Positions 16,166 through 24,536 of a stretch of DNA of 47,763 bases are shown here, piece by piece. Position 1 is the first letter of the stretch. Each line of letters starts with the position of its first letter. Origin of the DNA: DASWJQ01 sp036397095. Its GTDB lineage: Bacteria; Chloroflexota; Anaerolineae; Anaerolineales; E44-bin32. The notes under the pieces are model-generated. The model saw only the letters and a list, made by a program, of their open reading frames with translations. It was not told where the DNA came from and ran no database searches. The translations under genes and the position numbers were made by a program. Where the stretch lies: contig DASWJQ010000030.1 in NCBI GenBank assembly GCA_036397095.1, forward strand, positions 1-47,763, given 5' to 3'.

Positions 16166-17764
16166 TCATCGGTCGCCCGGCCGTCGGCGGGCGGGGTCTT
16201 GCTGGCGGCGCGTTTCGGCTCCGATGAAGACTGCCCCGGCCCCTGCGCTGAGTAGACCGAGGCCGGCACACAACAATGCCGTGCGCCGAAATGTGTCCAA
16301 GAGGGCATGGTCGATCACCTGACGTATGGCGGCCTCCGTCGTTGGGTCGAGGCCCGCCGGTGGTTGGGCGTTGCCGAACTCCCGCGCCTCGTCGGCGAGC
16401 AGAAGCATTTGCTCCTCGCTCAAATCAAATGTGTGCATGGAACCCACCAAGGTCTGGCGGAACGAAAGCAGGGCGACCCCGCCGAGCACGGCGAGCGCCA
16501 GCACGCCGGCTGTCCGTGCCACCGCATTGTTTACCCCCGAAGCCACCCCGACCTGAGCCCTCGGAACGGCCGTCATGACCGCGGTTGTCAGTGGGGCGAC
16601 GGTGATCCCCATCCCGATTCCCATCACGACGATGCCCGGCAAATATGTCGTCCAATAATTGGCGGGCGTGCTGCCCAAGCCCGGCAGCGCCAGCAAGCCA
16701 AACCCAACCCCCGTCAGACCAGGGCCAAGGACCAACGGGGGGCGGGGGCCGACGCGGTCAACCCAATCACCTGACCAACGGGATAAGAGCGCCAATAGAA
16801 GGGTGAAAGGAACCAGGGCCAGGCCTGCAAGTTGGGCCGGGTAGCCGTGCGCCTGGATCAGAGTCAGCCCGAGGAAAAAGAAGGCGGCTCGCAAGGCGGC
16901 ATAAAGCAGAAGGGTGAGCAGGTTGGCGCCGGCGAAGGTCGGCGAACTGAATAGGCGCAGCGGGACCAAAGGCGACGACGCTCGCCGCTCGACCCACAGG
17001 AAGCTGGCCAGGCTGGCGACCCCCAGCAGCAGACTGCCAGCGACAATCGGCTGACGCAAGCCCTGCTCGGGGGCTTCAATCGCCCCATAAGTCAGGCTGC
17101 CGAGGGCCAGGGTGACCAGCAGCATGCCCGCCAGATCCAGTCGGCCGGCCGTCTCGTCACGGCTCTCTGAAACGTGGCGCTGCAGGATCGCAAGTGATCC
17201 GGCCGCCAGCGGAAGATTGATGAAGAATACGACCCGCCACAATCCGGCCGAGGCCAGTGCTCCGCCGAGTACCGGGCCCAGGATGGCAGTCACCGTCGTG
17301 AAGGCCGCCCAGGTGCCGATGGCACGCCCCTGCTCATGGTCCGCAACGGTGGCCGAAAGCAGTGCCAAACTGCCGGGCACCATCAAGGCCCCGCCAGCTC
17401 CTTGCACAGCGCGAAAAGCGATCAACCAATCGGCCGTAGGTGCGAGTCCGGCAGCCAACGAGCCGGCGGTGAAGGTAAGGATGCCCAGTCTGAAGATCCG
17501 CTTGCGTCCGAACCGGTCGCCAAGCGAGCCGCCGGCCAGGATGAGCGACGACAGCAACAGCAGGTAGGCGTTAACGATCCACAGCAGCTGCTTGCCGCTA
17601 GCATCGAGATCGGCCTGCAAGGCCGGCAAGGCGATGTCCAGGGCCGTGCTGTCGATGAAGGCCATGCTCGAGGCCAGAATGGTCGCCGTCAACACCCAGC
17701 GCGCGCTGCCGGTCTGTCCTGGATCTTGTCCAGGGAGGAAGCCAGGCTGATGAGTTGAAGCCAT
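16166..17764 (-). CDS. MFS transporter, DHA2 (EmrB/QacA) family
   Basis: 532 residues with about 14 predicted helices, the size and topology of DHA2 drug:proton antiporters. Motif A is present as GSLGDRFGRKR after the second helix. The motif C-like GPVLGGALA is in the fifth. Motif D1-like sequence (ALDIALPALQADL) lies after the first helix. Such proteins export hydrophobic compounds using the proton gradient. It starts at ATG 17764 with AAAGG upstream. No TetR or MarR regulator is adjacent, so control is unclear. It is divergent from the glycosyltransferase gene. Confidence 0.92.
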   Translation of the reverse strand: MASTHQPGFLPGQDPGQTGSARWVLTATILASSMAFIDSTALDIALPALQADLDASGKQLLWIVNAYLLLLSSLILAGGSLGDRFGRKRIFRLGILTFTAGSLAAGLAPTADWLIAFRAVQGAGGALMVPGSLALLSATVADHEQGRAIGTWAAFTTVTAILGPVLGGALASAGLWRVVFFINLPLAAGSLAILQRHVSESRDETAGRLDLAGMLLVTLALGSLTYGAIEAPEQGLRQPIVAGSLLLGVASLASFLWVERRASSPLVPLRLFSSPTFAGANLLTLLLYAALRAAFFFLGLTLIQAHGYPAQLAGLALVPFTLLLALLSRWSGDWVDRVGPRPPLVLGPGLTGVGFGLLALPGLGSTPANYWTTYLPGIVVMGIGMGITVAPLTTAVMTAVPRAQVGVASGVNNAVARTAGVLALAVLGGVALLSFRQTLVGSMHTFDLSEEQMLLLADEAREFGNAQPPAGLDPTTEAAIRQVIDHALLDTFRRTALLCAGLGLLSAGAGAVFIGAETRRQQDPARRRPGDR

Positions 17765-17841
17765 CGAACAGGCTGCCTTTCGTCGGCCGGTTGGAGGTTG
17801 GGGGGCAGGTCATGAATGGGAAGGGCGATCGGTCCCGATGG

Positions 17842-17847
17842 TAGAAT
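17842..17847 (+). promoter_or_regulatory. Possible -10 element (TAGAAT) upstream of the GT2 gene
   Basis: TAGAAT lies 58 bases before the ATG at 17906 in the divergent gap; no -35 box was found. Confidence 0.22.
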
Positions 17848-17905
17848 GGACAGCCGCCGCTCGGTGGCTTGGCTCGCCCTTCAGACAGCCTTGAAGGCCC
17901 GCATT

Positions 17906-18607
17906 ATGTCCCTGGTGGAAGACCAGATCATTGCCTTGGTACCGGCATTCAATGAGCGCCGGGCGATTGTCCCGGTGGTTGCGTTGACAGCCGCCCAAAT
18001 GCCAGTTGTGGTAGTCGACGACGGCTCAACCGATGGGACCGGTCAGGCGGCGGCTGAGGCTGGCGCCCATATCCTACGCCACCCGACCAATCACGGCAAA
18101 GGGGCGGCCCTGCGAACCGGATTTCAATGGGCCCTTGACAACGACGTCCGTGCGGTCATCACGCTCGACGCCGACGGCCAGCACAATCCAACGGACATCC
18201 CTGCATTCGTTCAGGCGCATGAACAGACCGGGGCGCACCTGGTGATCGGGCGGCGCGACCATCGCCGGATGCCGTTTCCTCGGACCTTTACCAATCCATT
18301 CGGGTCCTGGCTGCTGTCGCTGGCGGTCGGCGAGCCGATCTACGACAATCAAAGTGGTTTCCGACTCTACCATCGCAAGCTGCTCGAGGCGATCGACCAG
18401 GCAACCGTTGGTTTTGAATTTGAAGTCGAGGTCATTGGCACGGCGCTGCGCAATGATTTCATCTTCGCCTGGGTGGACATCGAGACGATCTATGGGACGG
18501 AGACCACCAGCTACTTCCATCCCTTGCTTGATTCGCTTCGCTTTCTGCGGACCGTGTGGCGCGCCCGCAGGTGGCGCCGGCCGACGCGATCAGGGGCCAA
18601 CGCCTAG
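17906..18607 (+). CDS. Family 2 glycosyltransferase (DPM1-like)
   Basis: 233 residues, GT-A fold. IIALVPAFNE opens the domain, VVVVDDGSTDGTG binds the nucleotide, LDADGQHNP carries the metal-binding Asp-X-Asp, and the late GFEFEVEV fits the catalytic helix. It is close in length and pattern to dolichyl-phosphate/undecaprenyl-phosphate sugar transferases, and there are no C-terminal membrane helices. The start is ATG 17906 with GAAGG eight bases upstream; in-frame extension to 17816 is unlikely. It probably makes a lipid-linked sugar for envelope glycans. A GtrA-type flippase candidate lies far away at 45661. Confidence 0.88.
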   Translation: MSLVEDQIIALVPAFNERRAIVPVVALTAAQMPVVVVDDGSTDGTGQAAAEAGAHILRHPTNHGKGAALRTGFQWALDNDVRAVITLDADGQHNPTDIPAFVQAHEQTGAHLVIGRRDHRRMPFPRTFTNPFGSWLLSLAVGEPIYDNQSGFRLYHRKLLEAIDQATVGFEFEVEVIGTALRNDFIFAWVDIETIYGTETTSYFHPLLDSLRFLRTVWRARRWRRPTRSGANA

Positions 18608-18631
18608 CCGAGCCCATGCGCCGGAGGACAG

Positions 18632-20689
18632 ATGGCTGAGACCGATTTGACGAAAACCCAAGCCAGGAAGCGGGCGGCCGAGCTGCGGCAGCAACTGCGC
18701 AAGCACAATCGGCTGTACCACGTTGAAAACGCACCGGCCATCAGCGACGCCGAATACGACAAGCTGTTTCATGAGCTGCGCCGGATCGAGGAAGCGTACC
18801 CTGAATTGCGCACTCCGGACTCGCCGACCCAGCGGGTTGGAGGCGAGCCGGCGGCGGGTTTCGCTCGGGTCGCCCATCCGGTGCCCATCTTGAGTCTGGG
18901 AAATGCCTTCAGCCCTGAGGACGTCCGCGACTGGTACCAGCGAATCTTGCGCCTGGATGACCGGGTGCAAGGAACCGAGTTCACGGTTGAGCCCAAGCTG
19001 GATGGTCTAACCGTTGTGCTGCACTACCGTGACGGCCTGTTCGAGCTGGGAGCAACTCGAGGCGACGGGGAATATGGTGAAGATATCACCCGCAATCTGC
19101 GCACGATCCGCACGCTGCCGCTCCGCATCCCGCCAGCCGAATCAAAGGTCAAGGCACCTGGCCGTTTGGTCCTCCGGGGAGAGGCGCTGATCTACAAACA
19201 GGATTTCAAGGAGATGAACGAAGCGCTGGAGGCCAAGGGCGAACGCACCTACGTCAACCCTCGCAACACGGCCGCCGGCACGCTGCGCCAACTCGATCCA
19301 AGCCTGACTGCCGCCCGGCCGGTTCGTCTGCTCTGCTACGCCATCATCCGCGGGCGAGATGGCTTGCCACCGACGCAGTGGGAACAGTTGGAACTGCTCA
19401 CGAATCTGGGATTCCCTGTGCCTCCCCAGGCGGTCCGATGCGCCGACATCGAGCAGGCCATCCAAGCTGCGCAGGATTTGGAATCACGGCGGCACGACCT
19501 GCCCTTTGAAGTCGATGGCGCCGTCATCAAGATCAACGATCTGGGCCTGGCCGGCGATCTCGGGGTGGTTGGCAAGGATCCGCGCGGGGCGCTGGCATTC
19601 AAGTTCGCCGCCGAAGAGGTCAGCACACTGTTGGAGGACATCCGTGTCAACGTGGGTCGCACCGGGGTAATCACGCCCTATGCGGTACTGGAGCCGGTAG
19701 CCGTTGGCGGTGTCACGGTCCGGCAGGCGACGCTGCACAACTTCGATTTCATTGACGAGAAGGACATTCGTCTCGGCGACCGTGTGCTGATCAAGCGGGC
19801 CGGGGATGTCATCCCGTATGTGATCGGTCCGTTGGTTGAGGCCCGAACGGGAAAGGAAAAACGCTTCAAACCGCCCAAGGCGTGTCCTTCATGCGGCGAA
19901 CCGCTGGAACAGCCGGAGGACGAAGTGGCGGTCTACTGTGTCAACGCCGCCTGTCCAGCTCAATTGGTGCGCAACGTCGAGCACTTTGCCTCGCGCGGGG
20001 CGATGGACATCGAAGGCCTTGGGATTAAGGTTGCCGAGCAGTTGGTGGAGGCTCACCTGGTCCGGGACGTGGCAGACGTTTACCATCTGACGGTCGAGGA
20101 ACTACTCGAGCTTGACGGTTTCGCCCAACGCAAGGCGGAAAAACTGATGGAGGCCATCGGGGATTCAAAACAGCAGTCGCTGGCCCGGCTGATAGCTGCG
20201 CTGGGAATACGAGGGGTAGGGGACGTCGTGGCTGGCGACCTAGCTCGCGCCTTCGGTGATTTGGGGTCGCTGGCGGCAGCCACAAGCGAGCAGCTGCAAG
20301 AGATCGAGGGCATCGGCCCCAATCTCGCCCAGGCTGTCGTTGATTGGTTTGGCCGCAAGCGCAACCGTAAGCTGTTGGAGAAGCTGAAGCAGGCTTCGGT
20401 TTGGCCCGAGCAAGAGCGGTCAGCGCCCGCGCTGCCCCAAACGCTGGACGGGCTCACATTCGTGATAACTGGTACCCTGCCAGACATGTCTCGTGACGAG
20501 GCCAAGATGCTGATCGAGAAGCGGGGTGGGCGGGTCACTGGCTCGGTAAGCAGCAAGACAGACTACCTGGTTGTCGGGGCGGACGCTGGTTCGAAGCTTG
20601 ATAAGGCCCAAGGGCTCGGGGTTGCGACGCTCGATCAGAATGCGCTACGGAAGCTGGCCGAAGCGGGCCCGGGCGGGAATCGCAATTGA
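18632..20689 (+). CDS. ligA: NAD-dependent DNA ligase
   Basis: 685 residues, standard length. An N-terminal Ia domain (YHVENAPAISDAEYDKL) precedes the adenylation domain with catalytic Lys122 in EPKLDG. The OB fold is at NVGRTGVITPYAVLEPV. A four-Cys zinc finger (CPSCGEPL...CVNAACPAQ), helix-hairpin-helix repeats (IEGIGPNLAQAV) and a C-terminal BRCT domain (LDGLTFVITGTLPDMSRDEA) complete the enzyme. It seals nicks in replication and repair using NAD+. ATG 18632 has GGAGGA just upstream. It follows the glycosyltransferase by 24 bases. A strong promoter for the next gene overlaps its stop codon. Confidence 0.97.
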   Translation: MAETDLTKTQARKRAAELRQQLRKHNRLYHVENAPAISDAEYDKLFHELRRIEEAYPELRTPDSPTQRVGGEPAAGFARVAHPVPILSLGNAFSPEDVRDWYQRILRLDDRVQGTEFTVEPKLDGLTVVLHYRDGLFELGATRGDGEYGEDITRNLRTIRTLPLRIPPAESKVKAPGRLVLRGEALIYKQDFKEMNEALEAKGERTYVNPRNTAAGTLRQLDPSLTAARPVRLLCYAIIRGRDGLPPTQWEQLELLTNLGFPVPPQAVRCADIEQAIQAAQDLESRRHDLPFEVDGAVIKINDLGLAGDLGVVGKDPRGALAFKFAAEEVSTLLEDIRVNVGRTGVITPYAVLEPVAVGGVTVRQATLHNFDFIDEKDIRLGDRVLIKRAGDVIPYVIGPLVEARTGKEKRFKPPKACPSCGEPLEQPEDEVAVYCVNAACPAQLVRNVEHFASRGAMDIEGLGIKVAEQLVEAHLVRDVADVYHLTVEELLELDGFAQRKAEKLMEAIGDSKQQSLARLIAALGIRGVGDVVAGDLARAFGDLGSLAAATSEQLQEIEGIGPNLAQAVVDWFGRKRNRKLLEKLKQASVWPEQERSAPALPQTLDGLTFVITGTLPDMSRDEAKMLIEKRGGRVTGSVSSKTDYLVVGADAGSKLDKAQGLGVATLDQNALRKLAEAGPGGNRN

Positions 20690-20714
20690 CATTGCGGCCT
20701 AGTCCGGCTAGATT
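20686..20714 (+). promoter_or_regulatory. Sigma-70-like promoter of the alpha-oxoamine synthase gene
   Basis: Perfect TTGACA (20686-20691), 17-base spacer and TAGATT (20709-20714). It overlaps the ligA stop. The start site would be near 20721, giving a leader of about 38 bases that contains GAAGGAG. Confidence 0.55.
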
Positions 20715-20758
20715 GACGCCACACACAGGTGGCTAGGCGAGAAGGAGTAACGCAGCGG

Positions 20759-21967
20759 ATGGCGGTAAGCCGGCCAAACGACAGCATTGCCAAGCGCATT
20801 CAGGCGCTCAATGATCGGGTTCGCTCCATCCGGCAATCCGATCTGTACCTGTACAACATCCCGATCGATGAGCTGAATGGTGGGTCGCGGGTGCGGGTCA
20901 ACGGTAGCGAAATGCATATGTTCGCCTCGTACAGCTACCTGGGTCTCATCGGCCACCCCCGCATCAACAAGGCAGCGGTCGAAGCGATTGAACGCTATGG
21001 CACCGGCACCCACGGCGTCCGCTCGCTGGCTGGCAGCCTGCCGCTGCACCGCCAGCTCGAAGCCAAGATCGCCGAGTTTAAGGGCACCGAGGCTGCCATC
21101 ACTTACTCGTCGGGCTATGTCACCAACCTGACGACCATCTCGTCGCTGGTCGGCCGGCACGATTACGTCTTCAGCGACAAGCTCAATCATGCCAGCATCG
21201 TGGATGGCTGCCTGCTGTCAGGTGCGGAGATGGTCCGCTTTCGACACAATGACATCCACGATCTGGACAATCGGTTGGCCGCGCTTGATCCGGAGGCCTC
21301 CGTCCTGGTCGTCGTGGACGCGGTGTTCTCGATGGATGGGGACATCACCGATTTGCCCAATCTGGTCGAAGTCTGCCGCCGTCATGGGGCCCGATTGATG
21401 GTGGACGAAGCCCACAGCCTGGGGGTATTGGGCGAGCGGGGCACCGGGATTGAAGAGCACTTTGGCATGCCGGGTGTCATCGACGTTAAGATGGGAACGC
21501 TGAGCAAGACCATACCCAGCGTCGGCGGCTACATCGCGGCCAGTGCCGAGCTGATTGGCTACCTGCGCCATCAGTCCCGTGCCTACATCTTCTCGGCGGC
21601 GCTGCCGCCAGGGCAGGCCGCCGCCGCGCTGGAAGCGATATGCGTTATTGAGGACGAGCCGTGGCGAGCCGAGAGCCTGCGCCGCAACACCCAGGCATTT
21701 ATCGGTGGGCTGCAGTCTCATGGGCTTGACACGCTTCAGACGGAAACCGCTATCGTTCCCGTGCTGTGCGGCGCCGACGATACCGCCTTCCAGGTGGCGC
21801 GCCACGCCCATAGAAACGGCGTCTTCGTGCTGCCGGTAATTTCGCCGGCCGTTCCCGAAGGCGCTGCTCGCCTGCGAGCGACGGTGACGGCGGCCCACCA
21901 GCTCGACGAGATTGAAATGGCGGTGGATGTGATCGCCGACGCCGCCAGGCACGCCGGCGTCCTGTAG
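20759..21967 (+). CDS. Alpha-oxoamine synthase family PLP enzyme (AONS/KBL/SPT-like)
   Basis: 402 residues, fold type I. FASYSYLGLIGHP and GTGTHGVRSLAGSLPLHRQLE are hallmarks of the 8-amino-7-oxononanoate synthase / 2-amino-3-ketobutyrate ligase / serine palmitoyltransferase family. The PLP-ring Asp is D216 in VDEAHSLG and the Schiff-base Lys is K250 in GTLSKT. The family condenses an amino acid with an acyl-CoA with loss of CO2. No biotin or threonine-degradation genes adjoin, so the product could be a biotin precursor, aminoketobutyrate or a sphingoid-type base. The start is ATG 20759, with GAAGGAG at 20741-20747; a GTG at 20729 lies before the Shine-Dalgarno site. The gene has its own good promoter. 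Confidence 0.85.
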   Translation: MAVSRPNDSIAKRIQALNDRVRSIRQSDLYLYNIPIDELNGGSRVRVNGSEMHMFASYSYLGLIGHPRINKAAVEAIERYGTGTHGVRSLAGSLPLHRQLEAKIAEFKGTEAAITYSSGYVTNLTTISSLVGRHDYVFSDKLNHASIVDGCLLSGAEMVRFRHNDIHDLDNRLAALDPEASVLVVVDAVFSMDGDITDLPNLVEVCRRHGARLMVDEAHSLGVLGERGTGIEEHFGMPGVIDVKMGTLSKTIPSVGGYIAASAELIGYLRHQSRAYIFSAALPPGQAAAALEAICVIEDEPWRAESLRRNTQAFIGGLQSHGLDTLQTETAIVPVLCGADDTAFQVARHAHRNGVFVLPVISPAVPEGAARLRATVTAAHQLDEIEMAVDVIADAARHAGVL

Positions 21968-21990
21968 CCCACGCCGCCGAAAGCCCTCCC

Positions 21991-23169
21991 ATGGCCAGCC
22001 TACAATTGAAATCCGGCCGCGAGCGTCCGCTCGAGCGCCGTCACCCCTGGGTGTTCTCCGGGGCCATTGAGCGGGTCGACGGCGACCCCGGCCTCGGGGA
22101 AACGATTGACATCCTTGCCGGCGATGACCGTTGGTTGGCGCGCGGTGCGTACTCGCCCCACTCACAAATCCGAGCTCGTGTCTGGACGTGGTCCCAGGCT
22201 GACCAGGTGGACCAGGCGTTCTTGGCCGGTCGGCTGGAGCGAGCCTTGGCGGCGCGCAGCGGACTGGCCACAGGAGCACAATCCGCCTATCGCCAAGTGC
22301 ACGCCGAGTCCGACGGCCTGCCTGGTTTGATCGTCGACCGGTACGCCGGCTGGCGCGTCGTTCAGATCCTGTCTGCTGGCGTCGAGCGCTTTCGGCAAGA
22401 ACTGATGTCACTCCTGGCCGAAGATGGCAGCCAGCTCTACGAACGTTCCGACAGCGAGGTTCGGCAGCTCGAAGGGCTCGAACCGAGGAGTGGTCCGGTA
22501 GTTGAGTCGGATCGTCCGCCGGCGGTCGAGATCGAAGAGAACGGCCTGCGCTTCATGGTGGATATTGCCGGTGGCCAGAAGACGGGCTTCTACCTTGACC
22601 AGCGCAGGAACCGTCGCCGGGTCCGGGACTATGCGCCCGGAGTCGAGGCGTTGGATGCTTTCGCCTACACGGGCGGCTTCGCCGCCAACCTGCTGGCGGG
22701 CGGGGCGCAGCATGTCACACTGCTCGAGGCGTCGGCCGACAGCTTAGCCGGGGCCGACCGAAACCTGAAACTGAACACGTTCAAACCGGAGCTGTACGAG
22801 CAGGTGGCCGGGGATGCGTTCACGGAACTCCGGCGATTCCGTGACCAAGGCCGCCAGTTTGACCTGATCGTGCTGGATCCCCCCAAGTTTGCCCCGACGC
22901 GTGCTCAGGCCCAAGCCGGGGCCCGCGGCTACAAGGACATCAACCTGCTGGCCTTCAAGCTGTTACGGGCGGGTGGGGTGCTGTTCACGTTTTCGTGCTC
23001 TGGCGGGATCGAGCCCGAGCTCTTCCAGAAGATCGTGGCCGGCGCGGCGCTCGACGCGGGCGTCGAGGCAGTCATCCTTGAGAGGCTGTCGCAGTCATCG
23101 GATCATCCCGTCGCCCTGAACTTCCCCGAAGGTGCCTATCTCAAGGGTTTGGTCTGCCGGGTAGGTTGA
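21991..23169 (+). CDS. Class I SAM-dependent rRNA methyltransferase, RlmI-like
   Basis: 392 residues. An N-terminal PUA domain (RERPLERRHPWVFSGAI...GDPGLGETIDIL) is followed by an EEHEE-type linker domain and a Rossmann methyltransferase. SAM-binding DAFAYTGGFAANLL and the catalytic LIVLDPPKFA are visible, as is CSGGI near the C-terminus. The arrangement matches RlmI, which makes 5-methylcytosine in 23S rRNA; related subfamilies modify other sites. It starts 23 bases after the alpha-oxoamine synthase and is probably cotranscribed. It ends seven bases before the convergent CpXC gene. Confidence 0.87.
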   Translation: MASLQLKSGRERPLERRHPWVFSGAIERVDGDPGLGETIDILAGDDRWLARGAYSPHSQIRARVWTWSQADQVDQAFLAGRLERALAARSGLATGAQSAYRQVHAESDGLPGLIVDRYAGWRVVQILSAGVERFRQELMSLLAEDGSQLYERSDSEVRQLEGLEPRSGPVVESDRPPAVEIEENGLRFMVDIAGGQKTGFYLDQRRNRRRVRDYAPGVEALDAFAYTGGFAANLLAGGAQHVTLLEASADSLAGADRNLKLNTFKPELYEQVAGDAFTELRRFRDQGRQFDLIVLDPPKFAPTRAQAQAGARGYKDINLLAFKLLRAGGVLFTFSCSGGIEPELFQKIVAGAALDAGVEAVILERLSQSSDHPVALNFPEGAYLKGLVCRVG

Positions 23170-23176
23170 AGGTCGT

Positions 23177-24523
23177 CTACTTCTTCAGATTGCGGCGCAT
23201 GGTCTGACCGGCGGCGTGGCGATGCAGCTTGCGAATGCGTTCGGCCGTCTCGGCGTCGCCGCCCTGGTCTAGCCGCTGAGCGGCGCCGACCAGGGTGCTC
23301 AGAAACTGTTCGTCGATCGCTTCGGCATTGTCATCGAGCAATGCCTTTCCTGCCTCCAAATCCTCGACGTCCAGCACGCGTTGGGCCAACTGCAGCGAGG
23401 GTGGCAATGAGTCCATCACGACCTGGTTGATGCGAGATTGAATGGTTTCGAGCCGGGCAGCCGCCTGTTCATTGCCGCTTTCCTTGGCCGCGGTCAGGTT
23501 TGCGCGTAGGGTCGCCAGAAAGATCTCATCGATCAGTGGAAACGCTTGGCGAATGGCCTCATCCAGGTCTTCCGCCTCAATCAGCGATCGGAGCAAGCCA
23601 GCCGCTTGGGCGGCACGGGCCTGCTGAACGTCATCAATCTGCTGGGTGATCTCGAGGACTCTGGCTCGGAGCGCCTCAAGCTGGGTCTTCTGCTCGGCGT
23701 TGGCTGCTTCAATCCGGTCACTTAGTTGCTGGAAGAAGCCGTAGTCCAATGCTGGCCGGCTCAAATTGGCCAGTGCAATCACCCTGTCATCGTTGGGCGC
23801 CTCGATAAACAGCTCGAGCAATCGCTCTTGGGTCAGGCCTTCGCCGGTGCTCTGCAGGCTTTCCGCCGCCGCCCGCAATTCAGACTCGCGAGCCTCTATG
23901 CGTTTTCCGACGCTGCTGAGTCGTAAGGCAGCCTCCAGCCTTTGTGCGGCCGCCGCCAAAGCCTGCTCGTCGCCCAAAGATTGCAGGGCCATGCTGGCCA
24001 GTTGGAAGAAGTCCTCATCCATTTCCACGTCATGTTCTAGGACGAATGCCTCAACTTGGTCCGACGGCTGGCGGATGAGCTGCTCGACCAGGCGCAGCTT
24101 AGCTTGCTGGTGTTCAATTTGCTCTTTGGTGATGCCGTCGGCTTCCAAAACCTGTTCGATCAAACCCTGCATCGTCAGGCTGGCCTTCGGCTGGAGCAGA
24201 TAGGCCTTGCGTGACTCCTGAGGCAAGTTATCGACAATTCGGTTGATCAGTCGGCCGAGCAGCTTCTCCTGCTCGTTCTTGGGCATGGCTACCTCGGCCG
24301 GCATGTAAGTCAGCAGCAGTTCTTTCTCGGAGTCGTGATACACGAGCGGTGTCGCCAGTTGGCCCTGGTAACCGCAGGTGGGGCATTGCACCCGGTTCAG
24401 CGCACCGGACAACAAACGCGATTTGGCTCCAGGGTTCTCTCTGGCGTCAACGGCTTGGGTTATTTCGGCCTGGATCGGGCCCCGACAATTCGGACAAGAA
24501 ATTTGTGTGACTGCTTGTGCCAT
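23177..24523 (-). CDS. CpXC-domain protein with long helical C-terminus
   Basis: 448 residues. The N-terminus has paired zinc-type Cys (ISCPNCRGPI and VQCPTCGYQG) flanking a beta-rich region, then LVYHDSEKELLLTYMP, the pattern of the CpXC domain. The remaining 330 residues are helical, rich in Gln, Glu and Ala, with likely coiled-coil segments (EAANAEQKTQLEALRARV) and repeated TPR-like or armadillo-like helices. Its function is not known. It lies 13 bases after a hybrid histidine-kinase-type sensor on the same strand, so the two probably form an operon and may act together. It contains no signal peptide and is presumably cytoplasmic. Confidence 0.78.
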   Translation of the reverse strand: MAQAVTQISCPNCRGPIQAEITQAVDARENPGAKSRLLSGALNRVQCPTCGYQGQLATPLVYHDSEKELLLTYMPAEVAMPKNEQEKLLGRLINRIVDNLPQESRKAYLLQPKASLTMQGLIEQVLEADGITKEQIEHQQAKLRLVEQLIRQPSDQVEAFVLEHDVEMDEDFFQLASMALQSLGDEQALAAAAQRLEAALRLSSVGKRIEARESELRAAAESLQSTGEGLTQERLLELFIEAPNDDRVIALANLSRPALDYGFFQQLSDRIEAANAEQKTQLEALRARVLEITQQIDDVQQARAAQAAGLLRSLIEAEDLDEAIRQAFPLIDEIFLATLRANLTAAKESGNEQAAARLETIQSRINQVVMDSLPPSLQLAQRVLDVEDLEAGKALLDDNAEAIDEQFLSTLVGAAQRLDQGGDAETAERIRKLHRHAAGQTMRRNLKK

Positions 24524-24536
24524 TCGGAAGTTCTAC

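Noticed and set aside
21218..22411. Open frame of 397 codons antisense to the alpha-oxoamine synthase and methyltransferase genes
   Set aside because: It crosses two well-supported genes and its translation is Arg/Gly/Pro-rich without motifs.
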